64,000 nucleotides of DNA. It comes from Pseudobacter sp. GTDB taxonomy: Bacteria > Bacteroidota > Bacteroidia > Chitinophagales > Chitinophagaceae. Shown piece after piece: positions 8,086-16,493 of this stretch. Position numbers and translations under genes: made by a program. The stretch spans positions 310,001 to 374,000 of the forward strand of contig JAFIGX010000014.1 of NCBI GenBank assembly GCA_017849455.1, in the 5' to 3' direction. The notes under the pieces are model-generated. The model saw only the letters and a program-made list of their open reading frames with translations. It did no database searches and had not been told where the DNA came from. Within the stretch, counting starts at the first letter, position 1; each line of letters begins with the position of its first letter.

Positions 8086-9162
8086 ATGAAAAAGGTTTGG
8101 AGATACCTGTTTCCCGGTCTTTTTGGATTGCTCGTATACGGAACGATCCGGCTGATCAATGATACGCTCGCCAGTGAATTCTTCTGGGAGAGGTCCTGGA
8201 AGCTCAATGCCCTCGAGATCGGCGACAGCGTACTGACAGGCTACCTGCTGGTCTTTGCATTCAACCGGTTATTCAGGCGGTTCGACAGAAAACTACAGCA
8301 AACCATCGATTACAGGATCGTGCTGTATGAGCTGTTCTGGGTATTCGTGCTCACGGAGCTGATCGTGAATATGGTGCTCACACCACTGGTAGCATTGACG
8401 GATGATGGTTTATCGTGGGGCGATTTCGCCATCATCAATACCATTCCCCTGTTATATTGCCTGCTGTACTATGCCGTTGTCCGCAGCCATAAATTATTAA
8501 AAGCATACGTGAACAATAAGATCCAACTGGAAAAGATCACCAATGACCATCTCGAAACGGAATTGAAATTCCTGAAAGCACAATACCATCCGCACTTCCT
8601 GTTCAATGCCCTCAATACGGTCTATTTCCAGATGGATGAAGATGTGAGCGGTGCCAAAAGAAGTATCGAGAAATTTTCAGAGCTGCTTCGTTACCAGTTG
8701 TACGATCAGCAGCAAACAGTACCTGTAAGCCGTGAACTGGATTACCTGCAGCATTTTATCGAACTGCAACGGATACGGACATCCGAAAAACTGCAATTGA
8801 AGGTGCAATTCGACCCGCAACTGAACGGGCAGCAGATCTATCCCCTCCTCCTGCTTCCCCTGGTGGAGAACGCTTTCAAATATGTGGGAGGCGATTTCCG
8901 GGTATCTATCCATGCCTACCTGCAGGAGAACAGGATGCTTTTACGTGTCGAAAATTCCATCCCCCCACATGCGCCGGTAACTAAGGGCAGTGGGATCGGA
9001 CTGGAAAACCTGCGACGCCGGCTGGCGCTATTGTACCCAGGGCAGAGCAGCCTGGAAACAAAAGTGCAACAAAGTCAGTATACAGAAGAAGGACACGATC
9101 AGCCCACGATAGTAAAGGAAGACCAGTTCGTGGCCCTGCTTACCATCAACCTGAAGCATTGA
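8086..9162 (+). CDS. LytS-type sensor histidine kinase (His_kinase PF06580)
   Basis: A 358-residue membrane kinase that would phosphorylate the LytTR regulator encoded next to it. Four hydrophobic helices occupy about residues 7-145. A short coiled coil leads to the family block KAQYHPHFLFNALN, which holds the phospho-accepting His, and a C-terminal ATPase domain with LLLPLVENAFKY and GSGIGLENLRRRL. The open frame extends back to 7957, but that stretch runs through the ladder hairpin and the promoter; MKKVWRYLFPGL is the natural start. Five bases separate its stop from the regulator ATG. Confidence 0.9.
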   Translation: MKKVWRYLFPGLFGLLVYGTIRLINDTLASEFFWERSWKLNALEIGDSVLTGYLLVFAFNRLFRRFDRKLQQTIDYRIVLYELFWVFVLTELIVNMVLTPLVALTDDGLSWGDFAIINTIPLLYCLLYYAVVRSHKLLKAYVNNKIQLEKITNDHLETELKFLKAQYHPHFLFNALNTVYFQMDEDVSGAKRSIEKFSELLRYQLYDQQQTVPVSRELDYLQHFIELQRIRTSEKLQLKVQFDPQLNGQQIYPLLLLPLVENAFKYVGGDFRVSIHAYLQENRMLLRVENSIPPHAPVTKGSGIGLENLRRRLALLYPGQSSLETKVQQSQYTEEGHDQPTIVKEDQFVALLTINLKH

Positions 9163-9167
9163 ACCGT

Positions 9168-9872
9168 ATGACCATCAAATGTATCATAACCGACGATGAA
9201 CCGCTGGCCCGCAAAGGACTTCAGGGGTATGTGGAGAAAATAGAATTCCTGGAACTGGCCGGCAGTTGTGAAGATGCCGTGCAACTGAACGCCCTGCTGA
9301 AGCAGCAACCGGCTGATCTCCTGTTCCTCGACATCGAGATGCCCTGGATCACCGGCATCGAATTCCTGAAGAATTCAACGGTAACCCCGAAAGTGATCTT
9401 CACTACTGCCTATGAGCAATATGCGATCCAGGGATATGAACTGGATGTGCTGGACTACCTGCTCAAACCCATTTCGTTCGACAGGTTCCTGAAAGCAGCC
9501 AATAAAGCCTTTGATTATTTCCAGGGCAGACAGCCGAAACCAGGGCAGGATTATCTTTTTGTGAAAACAGACCATAAACTGGAGAAACTATCGTTCAGCG
9601 AGATCCTCTTCGTGGAGGCTATGGAAAATTATGTGGCGATCTATACTACAGGAAGAAAGGTCATCACGCATTCCACACTGAAACTAATGCAGGAAACATT
9701 ACCGGCTGCCGGCTTCATTCAGCCACACAAATCATACCTCGTGAATATCGATGCCATCAGCTCCATTGAAGGCAATATCCTGCATATCGGTCCCTACCAG
9801 GTACCCATCAGCAAATACCAGAAAGAACACCTGATGACCACCATCGTCAATAATAAGCTGTTGAAAAAATAA
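9168..9872 (+). CDS. LytTR-family response regulator
   Basis: A 234-residue regulator with a receiver domain (acidic pair at Asp9-Asp10, phospho-acceptor Asp55, KPISF signature) and a C-terminal LytTR DNA-binding domain from about residue 130 (FVKTDHKLEKLSFSEILFVE, QPHKSYLVNIDAI). It is the partner of the upstream kinase. A TTG three codons upstream could also start the frame, but the ATG at 9168 gives the conserved MTIKCIITDDEPLA beginning. Confidence 0.92.
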   Translation: MTIKCIITDDEPLARKGLQGYVEKIEFLELAGSCEDAVQLNALLKQQPADLLFLDIEMPWITGIEFLKNSTVTPKVIFTTAYEQYAIQGYELDVLDYLLKPISFDRFLKAANKAFDYFQGRQPKPGQDYLFVKTDHKLEKLSFSEILFVEAMENYVAIYTTGRKVITHSTLKLMQETLPAAGFIQPHKSYLVNIDAISSIEGNILHIGPYQVPISKYQKEHLMTTIVNNKLLKK

Positions 9873-10111
9873 ACAGTCGGGTGCGTATCCTCAATAGCTC
9901 ACAACTCCCCATGAGAGGAGCAGTTCCTTTGTTACCGGTCATTGGTCGACCCCCACTTCTCATTTGTTGAAAAGCTGTTCGGATCAATGGCAGGCGTGGT
10001 AAATTTAGCGGAAGAGCTAAGAAAACCGGTCATGAAAAAACGTAGGTATCCTTTAAAAACCGGGCCGGTAACCATAGTTACACTAAAAATATACAGTCAG
10101 TTTTTTAGCAC

Positions 10112-10136
10112 GGGCGGGTATTTTCATACCTGCCCT
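10112..10136 (+). terminator. Terminator-like hairpin
   Basis: GGGCGGGTA and TACCTGCCC pair around a 7-base loop with one mismatch and are followed by TTTCTTC. It may close the LytS/LytTR transcript, although it lies 240 bases after the stop. Confidence 0.5.
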
Positions 10137-10197
10137 TTCTTCAAGGCCCCTGCCCACTCCATTCTATTGTTCTTCAAACATTTCCTTAATTAAATTT

Positions 10198-10205
10198 TAT
10201 ATTTG
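10198..10205 (+). promoter_or_regulatory. Candidate -7 element for the lipocalin gene
   Basis: TATATTTG matches TAnnTTTG and sits 68 bases before the ATG at 10274. No clear -33 element. Confidence 0.4.
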
Positions 10206-10273
10206 CGCTGCCGGAATTTACTGGTATCGGATTTGCTTATGCTAAACCTGATTACTCACAAAAAAAATTGATT

Positions 10274-10765
10274 ATGAAAACAATGCATTCTTTACCCGCA
10301 GCCATGTTGATCCTGTTTGCAGCCCTGTTCACCGCTTGTTCTCCCAGCAAAGTTTCCAGTCCTGATGGCGGAAATGTAAACCTGAAAGGCACCTGGACCG
10401 TCAGCAATATCGATCTGGACGGCGTTTCAAAATCAGGATTCAAGGTGACTGTTTTCGACGATGCACCGTATACCTGTTACATTGGCAGCACCTGGAACCT
10501 GGTCCCCAATGGGAACGGCACTTACACGGTACCGTCATCCGGAACAGGCTGTACGGGCGGGGATAGAAAAATATACTGGAGTGTGCAAACGATCGGCGGA
10601 GTAAAATATTTCCAATTCAAGAATATCGGCAGCAACAAGCCTAACCGTGTAGCGGAAGGCTATCGCCTCGAAATGAAATCACTCACTGCCAACAGCATGT
10701 TGTTGCAGTCTGCAGTTCCCTTTGAAGGAAAGACGGTATTTATCAATTATACGTTCACGAGATAG
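10274..10765 (+). CDS. Lipocalin-like lipoprotein
   Basis: A 163-residue exported lipoprotein. The signal peptide ends in the lipobox LFTAC with the acylated Cys at about 22. After a short Ser/Pro linker the strand LKGTWTVSNIDL is the typical opening of small bacterial lipocalin-like domains, and YTCYIGSTWNL, KIYWSVQTIGG and MLLQSAVPFEGKTVFINYTF alternate as beta strands. Ligand unknown. It starts at ATG 10274; an upstream TTG is less likely. It is followed by a strong terminator and appears monocistronic. Confidence 0.75.
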   Translation: MKTMHSLPAAMLILFAALFTACSPSKVSSPDGGNVNLKGTWTVSNIDLDGVSKSGFKVTVFDDAPYTCYIGSTWNLVPNGNGTYTVPSSGTGCTGGDRKIYWSVQTIGGVKYFQFKNIGSNKPNRVAEGYRLEMKSLTANSMLLQSAVPFEGKTVFINYTFTR

Positions 10766-10841
10766 GTGTGAACCGTGATCTATGCAACGAGTTGATGTAG
10801 CAAGATAGTTACCAGATCAATTACTTCCTGTTAAAAAGAAG

Positions 10842-10875
10842 GTGCCCCCAAAAGTGTCTAACATTTTGGGGGCAC
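10842..10875 (+). terminator. Intrinsic terminator
   Basis: GTGCCCCCAAAA (10842-10853) pairs perfectly with TTTTGGGGGCAC (10864-10875) around a 10-base loop, 77 bases after the lipocalin stop, followed by TTCACTTTT. Confidence 0.85.
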
Positions 10876-10919
10876 TTCACTTTTACGACACCCTCTTTTT
10901 ATAATTATGTAAACAACCA

Positions 10920-10958
10920 GGACTGAACCCATTGATCATATAGATCACGGTTCAGACC
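10920..10958. repeat. Short, decayed nonamer-class repeat
   Basis: GGACTGAACC and GGTTCAGACC face each other across 19 bases. This keeps the GTCTGAAC head twice but has almost no ladder. The right head gives the TGA stop of the acetyltransferase gene. Confidence 0.6.
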
Positions 10959-11470
10959 TTTCTCATCATTAACCAATCCGTCTGCACATCATTCCCCAAC
11001 ACAAAATCGTGTACGCCGAATTTTTCGAATCCCCATTTTGTATAGAACTCGATGGCCCGCTGGTTCTTTTCCCAAACGCCTAGCCAGATGGCTTCCTTCT
11101 TTTTTTTGAAGGCAATATCGATGGCTTCCTGCATCAGTTTGCTGCCGACCCCTTTGCCGATGGCGTTCGATACGGCATAGATCCGGGCGATCTCGATGGC
11201 GCGAAGCTTACCCAGTCCTTCCGGATTGGGGCCCTCCACCATCCGCACATAACCGAGCATTTCATTATTAAGGTATGCCATGAAAAAAATATTACCCGGC
11301 GCTCCTACCTGGGCTATCAGCTTCTCCCTGGAAAATTGTTCCACCATGAATTTATCGATGTCTTCCGGGGTATTGTAGGGAGCGAAAGTTTGGTAAAAGG
11401 TACTGCGACTGATATCGGCGATCATTCCGGCATCAGCTTTTGTGGCATCACGGATTATAACTTCAGACAT
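10952..11470 (-). CDS. GNAT family N-acetyltransferase
   Basis: A 172-residue acetyltransferase using acetyl-CoA; substrate unknown. It opens with IIRDATKADAGMIADISR, has the acetyl-CoA loop AIGKGVGSKLM (motif A) and the C-terminal motif B stretch NQRAIEFYTKWGFEKFG. The frame extends nine codons further to an ATG at 11497, two bases past the thiolase stop; MSEVIIRD at 11470 matches the family start better. It lies directly downstream of thiolase and is probably co-transcribed with it. Its last codons are GTC TGA, from the ladder repeat head. Confidence 0.85.
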   Translation of the reverse strand: MSEVIIRDATKADAGMIADISRSTFYQTFAPYNTPEDIDKFMVEQFSREKLIAQVGAPGNIFFMAYLNNEMLGYVRMVEGPNPEGLGKLRAIEIARIYAVSNAIGKGVGSKLMQEAIDIAFKKKKEAIWLGVWEKNQRAIEFYTKWGFEKFGVHDFVLGNDVQTDWLMMRKV

Positions 11471-11499
11471 ACTGATGTTGAATTGATTGTTTGTCACGA

Positions 11500-12684
11500 T
11501 CAGGGTAAGCTGATCACCATGGCGCTGGCGCCTCCTCCCCCATTGCAGATTCCTGCTGCCCCATAACGGGCTTTCTTATCTTTCAATACATTGATCAATG
11601 TTACGATGATGCGGGCCCCGCTGCAACCCAACGGATGCCCCAGGCTTACGGCTCCACCATGCACATTCACTTTGGCCGGGTCGAGTTTCATTCGACGGGT
11701 GTTCTCGATCCCCACCACGGCAAATGCTTCGTTCAATTCGAAGTACTGGATATCTTCCATCTTCAACCCAGCTTTGGCAACTGCTTTCGGCAGTGCGATC
11801 GAAGGAGTGGTAGTGAACCATTCCGGCGCCTGCTCTGCATCGGCATAGGATAATATTTTTGCGATGGGCTTCAATCCCAGTTCATCAGCTTTCTCTTTGC
11901 TCATCAGCACGAGTGCTGCGGCGCCATCATTCATCGTGGAAGCATTGGCAGCCGTAACGGTTCCATCTTTTTGGAAGGCTGGTTTCAATTCGGGGATCTT
12001 GTCGAATTTCACACTGAATGGCTCTTCATCTTTTGCGAAGAGTATGGGATCGCCTTTGCGTTGCGGTATCTCCACCGGTACAATTTCATCGGCGAATTTC
12101 CTTTCATTCCAGGCAGCCTGTGAGCGTTTGTAGCTTTCCACGGCGAACGCATCCTGTTCAGCCCGGCTGATGCCGCATTCACTGGCGCATAGTTCGGCGG
12201 CATTGCCCATGGCTTTGCCATCGTATACATCGGTAAGCCCGTCTTTGGCAAGGCCATCGACCAGGTTGCTGTTACCATATTTATTGCCCCAGCGCATATT
12301 CTCCACGTAGAATGGAACATTGCTCATGCTTTCCATGCCACCGGCCACTACGATATCCGCATCGCCGAGCGCAATGCTCTGCGCTGCCTGCGCTATGGCT
12401 TTCATGCCGCTGGCGCATACCTTATTCACGGTGGTGCAATTCACTTCGTTGGGGAGCCCTGCGAATTTTGCGGCTTGTCTTGCAGGCGCTTGTCCCAGGT
12501 TACCCTGCAACACGCATCCCATCAGCACATCCTGTACCTGTGCCGGCTGGATACCGGCCTTTGCCAGTGCCCCTTTAATGGCAGTGGCCCCTAATTTCGT
12601 GGCGCTGAGATCTTTCAGACCACCGCCAAAGCTGCCCATGGGAGTACGGACGGCGGATATGATATACACTTCTCTTTTATTCAT
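11500..12684 (-). CDS. Acetyl-CoA C-acetyltransferase (thiolase)
   Basis: A 394-residue biosynthetic/degradative thiolase that interconverts two acetyl-CoA and acetoacetyl-CoA. It has the acyl-accepting Cys in [12 protein letters not shown], the His of [16 protein letters not shown] and the second Cys of [12 protein letters not shown]. Length and spacing are normal for the family. No adjacent beta-oxidation genes. The promoter carries a 16-base palindrome, suggesting repressor control. Confidence 0.93.
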   Translation of the reverse strand: MNKREVYIISAVRTPMGSFGGGLKDLSATKLGATAIKGALAKAGIQPAQVQDVLMGCVLQGNLGQAPARQAAKFAGLPNEVNCTTVNKVCASGMKAIAQAAQSIALGDADIVVAGGMESMSNVPFYVENMRWGNKYGNSNLVDGLAKDGLTDVYDGKAMGNAAELCASECGISRAEQDAFAVESYKRSQAAWNERKFADEIVPVEIPQRKGDPILFAKDEEPFSVKFDKIPELKPAFQKDGTVTAANASTMNDGAAALVLMSKEKADELGLKPIAKILSYADAEQAPEWFTTTPSIALPKAVAKAGLKMEDIQYFELNEAFAVVGIENTRRMKLDPAKVNVHGGAVSLGHPLGCSGARIIVTLINVLKDKKARYGAAGICNGGGGASAMVISLP

Positions 12685-12733
12685 ATAGCTGATCTTTATT
12701 ACCTGGTTTAGATGATAAATGTAATACAGAGTG

Positions 12734-12765
12734 CAAAGATAATGAATTTGCTAACAGTTGTTAGC
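12734..12765 (-). promoter_or_regulatory. Thiolase promoter with palindromic operator
   Basis: On the minus strand TATCTTTG (12734-12741) is a TAnnTTTG -7 element, 49 bases before the ATG. Eight bases upstream of it lies a perfect palindrome, GCTAACA-GT-TGTTAGC (12750-12765), where the -33 element would be. The position suits a TetR- or MarR-type repressor. Confidence 0.6.
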
Positions 12766-13128
12766 GAGAAGTGAAGGCAACTACCTTGATTTAGGACAGT
12801 TATATACAGGCAGGGAAGCAATGTTGGTGCATAATCAGGCGATATTTTGGATCAAAATGGCTACTGAATGTCTGGCTAAATGCATATCGTTAGTTATGGC
12901 TAAAAAAAATTGCTCTTGGGTGGGTATCCTCGCTATTTTTAATTTCAGAAATTGAGAATACGTCTGCCAAGAGCACAATGATATGTGTACAAAATTAATA
13001 CATTGATTTATGCACCACAAATTTAATTACTTGATGCAAATCAATAAGTTGCGACATACGTGAAATTTGTTATTGTTAAACCTCACGCAGAGCAGTAATC
13101 GATAAATTCAATATGGTCTGTAGGCTTG
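12766..13128. other. Intergenic region with a long imperfect stem
   Basis: No gene supported in about 360 bases. TGCTCTTGG (12911-12919) pairs with CCAAGAGCA (12967-12975), and inside it GTATCCTC pairs with GAGAATAC with one wobble, giving an extended stem of about 65 bases. Role unknown; a structured RNA or a decayed repeat are both possible. Confidence 0.4.
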
Positions 13129-13638
13129 TTAAGCCAACATAAGATCATACCGCTGCTCGATCACCGGTTTCCCAAAATCATTAGATGGTTTCTCCTGCGT
13201 GAGCACGAACCCATGCCGTTTGTAAAGAGAAGCGGCAGCAGGCAATTCGCTGGTCGTCCACAGATAGCTCGCCTTGTAGCCTGTAAGACGAAGCCAGTCC
13301 ATATACAACTCCATCAGTTTCTTTCCCAATCCTATGCCGCGGAAACCGGGGTGCAAAATAAAATAACGCAACTGCGCTCCTTCCGGCCGGTGCATACCCA
13401 GTAAAAAGCCGATGATGGCGCCGCCATGTTCACAGACCCATACCCTGTCTTTCAACGGGTCGTATTGCGTATAAAATTCGTATAGACCTTTGGCGACATA
13501 GGTTTCGAAAGCGATGCCATAACCATATTCTTCCTTGTACAAAATACCGTGGAGATAGATCACATAACCGATGTCACCTGACCGGAGCCCGGTGCGTATA
13601 TCGATATCATTCAGACTGAGCGCGTGTTCCATGATCAT
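13129..13638 (-). CDS. GNAT acetyltransferase coupled to MarR regulator
   Basis: A 169-residue acetyltransferase with the acetyl-CoA site RYFILHPGFRGIGLGKKLME and the C-terminal SLYKRHGFVLTQEKPS. Its start overlaps the stop of the MarR gene by four bases, so the two are translationally coupled. In many bacteria a MarR domain and a GNAT domain like these form a single protein; here they are separate. Start at 13638 or at a second ATG at 13632. Substrate unknown. Confidence 0.85.
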   Translation of the reverse strand: MIMEHALSLNDIDIRTGLRSGDIGYVIYLHGILYKEEYGYGIAFETYVAKGLYEFYTQYDPLKDRVWVCEHGGAIIGFLLGMHRPEGAQLRYFILHPGFRGIGLGKKLMELYMDWLRLTGYKASYLWTTSELPAAASLYKRHGFVLTQEKPSNDFGKPVIEQRYDLMLA

Positions 13639-14084
13639 TTTTTTATGACGGTCCCATGAATTTTTTCCAGGAGGTCACGGACACTGCGCAGATGCACAGC
13701 CAATTCCTCCTGTTGCGAAACTGATAATAGCTTTAATAATTCCTTCAACTGGCGGTTGGTGGCTTCGTTGAGCTTCCTGAACTCCTGTCTGCCGGTAGCT
13801 GATAAACTGAGAAGAACGGACCGGCCATCAGCCTCCGAACGAACACGGAGCAATAATTTCTGTTTGGTGAACTTCAGCAGGATGCGACTGAGATAGCTCT
13901 TGTCGATCTCCATGTTCTCCATGATATTACTGGCAGTGCAGGGCTCGCCATGGAACAGCTCATACAATACCCGTGCTTCGGGAAGCGAGAACCGGGTGTT
14001 CAGCAGGTGCCTGTCGAGCAGCCCGATGATCCCCGTATAAAATCGGTTGAAAGAACGGATCTCCTGGACCAATTGTTCCGCCAT
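13635..14084 (-). CDS. MarR family transcriptional regulator
   Basis: A 149-residue winged-helix regulator. Helices EIRSFNRFYTGIIGLLDRH and FSLPEARVLYELFH precede the recognition region NIMENMEIDKSYLSRILLKF; the wing contains RSEADGRSVLLSLSATGRQEF, the MarR signature. It probably represses its own operon, because a perfect palindrome sits 25 bases upstream of the ATG. The effector is unknown; the coupled acetyltransferase suggests detoxification or metabolite modification. Confidence 0.9.
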   Translation of the reverse strand: MAEQLVQEIRSFNRFYTGIIGLLDRHLLNTRFSLPEARVLYELFHGEPCTASNIMENMEIDKSYLSRILLKFTKQKLLLRVRSEADGRSVLLSLSATGRQEFRKLNEATNRQLKELLKLLSVSQQEELAVHLRSVRDLLEKIHGTVIKK

Positions 14085-14108
14085 CAGTAAAGATTTTCAT
14101 AAAAGTAC

Positions 14109-14135
14109 AAAATAGTTGACAAAATCAACTATTTT
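14109..14135. promoter_or_regulatory. Candidate MarR operator
   Basis: Perfect inverted repeat: AAAATAGTTGA (14109-14119), 5-base spacer, TCAACTATTTT (14125-14135). It is immediately upstream of the MarR gene. The core TTGACAAAATCAA has the size and symmetry usual for MarR dimers. Confidence 0.7.
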
Positions 14136-14283
14136 TCTTTCCGGCGGCTATCAGCCCCAAGCCTGGTGACTGGTCCCCGCTAAATAGTTCCCGGCAGCCC
14201 GGGATCCCGGCCGGCAATATGGAAATATCATACTTTAACATCTTAGGATAGGCAGTACTACATAAATACAGTAATATTATCGT

Positions 14284-15336
14284 ATGGCTTTTTCCCTTCA
14301 CCGGCCGATACTACCTTTTTTATTGATACTCTCCTGCCAGCTTCATAGTCAAACGAACGCTGGCAATATCTTCGCTTCTTTCAGCAATACCATCTCTACC
14401 GGTCAGGATAGCGCCCTCAGGTTGCTCGACGAAGCATTGCTCCTCATGAAACAAAATCCATTCAGGAAGGAAACTATAGGCTGGGATTCGCTTCGCAGCT
14501 CTGCCAGGATACAATTGGGCAATGCCGGCGCCTGCAGCGATGCACACCCGGTGATCGATTGGTGCGCGAAGCAATTGCAATTATCGCACAGCTTCATCAT
14601 GCCGCCCAAAAACACAGCCCTGTACAATAACAACCCTGCTGCCCTCAAAAGAAAGATCAACCTGGGTGAGGTGGTGGGAAAGATCGTAACGGAACAGTTC
14701 GACATGGGCATTGGCTATATCAGCATTCCCTGGGTACGGAGCACCGACCCGGTCACCTGCAGCCTCATTGCAGACAGTATCCAGGCCTCTATCGGCCGTC
14801 TGGCCAAAGCCGGCGCCAGCCGCTGGATCGTAGACCTCCGCAATAACAGCGGCGGTAATTGCTGGCCCATGCTGGCCGCGGTGGGCCCCTTACTCGGCAA
14901 CGGCATTTGCGGATATTTTGTAAAAGAAGGGAACTATATTCCTATCCACTACGAGAATGGTTCGGTTATACATGGTAGTAAGACCATGTGCACTATCAAT
15001 AATCCGGTTACCCTCAGTGACCGGCAACGGCAAGGCATCGTGGTACTGATCAATGGCAACACTTCCAGCTCCGGAGAGATACTTGCCCTTGCTTTCAGGG
15101 GATTGGGCCAGGTACGTTTGATGGGTGAACCTACGGCGGGCTTCACGACCGTCAATACCACCTACAACCTGCTGGACGGGTCCATGCTGGTGCTGACCGT
15201 TTGCCGGGAGGCCGACAGAACCGGTAATATCTGTGAAGGGAAAATAATACCCCATGATCCCGTGTCACCGGCCCCCGCCAACAGTTCGGAAGATGCCATG
15301 AGATCGGCAGCCATCATGTGGCTGCAAAGTCTATGA
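14284..15336 (+). CDS. Secreted S41 family peptidase
   Basis: A 350-residue exported protein with a signal peptide (cleavage near LHSQ). The C-terminal half is an S41/C-terminal-processing-protease fold: GIGYISIPWV, WIVDLRNNSGGN and INGNTSSSGEILALAFRG with the nucleophile Ser at about 262, followed by GEPTAGFTT. No PDZ domain is visible between the N-terminal helical part and the catalytic core, so it resembles the retinol-binding-like branch rather than CtpA. Substrate unknown. The promoter region holds a GC-rich palindromic patch near 14197-14213. Confidence 0.85.
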   Translation: MAFSLHRPILPFLLILSCQLHSQTNAGNIFASFSNTISTGQDSALRLLDEALLLMKQNPFRKETIGWDSLRSSARIQLGNAGACSDAHPVIDWCAKQLQLSHSFIMPPKNTALYNNNPAALKRKINLGEVVGKIVTEQFDMGIGYISIPWVRSTDPVTCSLIADSIQASIGRLAKAGASRWIVDLRNNSGGNCWPMLAAVGPLLGNGICGYFVKEGNYIPIHYENGSVIHGSKTMCTINNPVTLSDRQRQGIVVLINGNTSSSGEILALAFRGLGQVRLMGEPTAGFTTVNTTYNLLDGSMLVLTVCREADRTGNICEGKIIPHDPVSPAPANSSEDAMRSAAIMWLQSL

Positions 15337-15391
15337 ACTTGCTGCCGGGAGTTGACAGTTTACCATTTAATTTGTAACTTTTAAAGAAAAA

Positions 15392-15658
15392 ATGCCGCAA
15401 AGCAGACATCGCCATAAGCATGGTCATGCCCATCATCGTCATGCGAAACCAGCACAGCAGCATACGGCCGCCAGGCCCCCGCAAAGACGTAGCGCCATCA
15501 CCATCATGGTCATCTTCCTGGCCATCTTCGGTATCGGGATCGCGTGGATCACGGCCGGCGCCAGCTTCGTATGGCTGGCCGTAGGAGCATTGGCAGGAGC
15601 AGTGGTCGGATATTTTATCGGTCAGAGTATGGATAAGGTAGCAGCGAAGGAAAAATGA
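15392..15658 (+). CDS. Small His-rich two-span membrane protein
   Basis: An 88-residue protein. Residues 1-33 are very basic with nine His in the first 26 (SRHRHKHGHAHHRHAKP), followed by two hydrophobic helices (about 37-55 and 58-78). The second has GxxxG spacing (GALAGAVVGYFIGQ), as in glycine-zipper proteins. The His run could bind metal ions. No family recognised. Confidence 0.6.
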   Translation: MPQSRHRHKHGHAHHRHAKPAQQHTAARPPQRRSAITIMVIFLAIFGIGIAWITAGASFVWLAVGALAGAVVGYFIGQSMDKVAAKEK

Positions 15659-15662
15659 AGGG

Positions 15663-15917
15663 TCAGTTTTCCACCTGGGAGAGATAATATCCCTCTTCAC
15701 TCAATACATAAGAATTGGGAACGATAGAAAGCAATGAATCTCTCACCATGGCTTCGGCAGCCTGCTGGTAAGTGCTGCCCACTTCGGGCGTTCGCATGGC
15801 GAATTTCCAGCTCTGGATCTTCAGTAATGCGATCTTGCTGGCATGTACGATATGGTTTTCCAGCAATTGAAATTTCTCGGCCAGGTAATCCTGGTCATTC
15901 TGGATAAAGGGGCTCAT
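15663..15917 (-). CDS. Hypothetical protein, 84 residues
   Basis: Unrecognised small soluble protein, MSPFIQNDQDYLAEKFQLLE, mainly helical by composition, without a signal peptide. It is convergent with the His-rich membrane protein, four bases between stops. The even amino-acid composition suggests it is real. Confidence 0.5.
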   Translation of the reverse strand: MSPFIQNDQDYLAEKFQLLENHIVHASKIALLKIQSWKFAMRTPEVGSTYQQAAEAMVRDSLLSIVPNSYVLSEEGYYLSQVEN

Positions 15918-16093
15918 AGGGATTCCTTGGTTTTTCAGCGAATAACAGATCTATTTATCAACGCAAAGAATCCACGAAAATTGTGTTCCGCCCATCTCCC
16001 TAAAATCCCGTATCTTAAAGTAATATTTCCCCTCCTTCCCCATTCCGCCATCTTCTTACACTTTTATTTCTTAACCATTAAAATCAATTTACC

Positions 16094-16294
16094 ATGTCAG
16101 TCGTAAAAGTCATCGAAGTGATCGCTTCTTCGGAAAAAAGTATCGATGAGGCCATAAAAGCCGGAGTGAAAGAAGTTTCAAAAACGGTCCGCAATATCGA
16201 TTCGGTTTACGTGAAAGACATCAAAGTGCATGTGAAAGATGGCAAGATCAGTACTTATGGGGTCATCTGCAAAGTTGCTTTCAGGGTTGAATAG
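16094..16294 (+). CDS. Dodecin family flavin-binding protein
   Basis: A 66-residue protein of the dodecin family, which form hollow 12-mers that store flavin or related cofactors. Family features are VVKVIEVIASSEKSIDEAI, KTVRNIDSVYVKD and VKDGKISTYGV. The Trp that sandwiches the isoalloxazine in archaeal and most bacterial dodecins is replaced by Tyr39, so ligand affinity or identity may differ. It lies upstream of the FAD-dependent GMC oxidoreductase but is separated by 199 bases. Confidence 0.88.
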   Translation: MSVVKVIEVIASSEKSIDEAIKAGVKEVSKTVRNIDSVYVKDIKVHVKDGKISTYGVICKVAFRVE

Positions 16295-16493
16295 GCAATC
16301 GATTGCTAAATGGATTTAGTACGCGGGTTGTAGCTTCCCTGTAAAATTTAATGGCCGTTCCTCACCTTAAATGATCGAAAATTATTTAGGGATGAGGATT
16401 TCTTGTCCTGGGTAGAAAAAAAATTGTTGTGGATCACTTGAATACTTACATTTATACCCATCTTCTTACCTAAACATTTTACAAAATTGCTGT

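Larger units (their letters stand above)
9873..10273. other. Intergenic region, about 400 bases
   Basis: Contains a terminator-like hairpin (10112-10136) and a -7 element (10198-10205) for the lipocalin gene. An 83-codon frame here has no coding character that I can defend. Confidence 0.5.

Noticed and set aside
9942..10193. 83-codon frame between the LytTR regulator and the lipocalin gene
   Set aside because: It crosses a terminator-like hairpin, has no family resemblance and no promoter nearby; treated as intergenic.
12758..12955. 65-codon frame in the thiolase upstream region
   Set aside because: It overlaps the operator and the long stem and has no coding features I can defend.
14190..14220. 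GC-rich palindromic patch (CCCGGGATCCCGG) before the S41 gene as a terminator
   Set aside because: No T-tract follows and there is no gene upstream on that strand to terminate; left unassigned.
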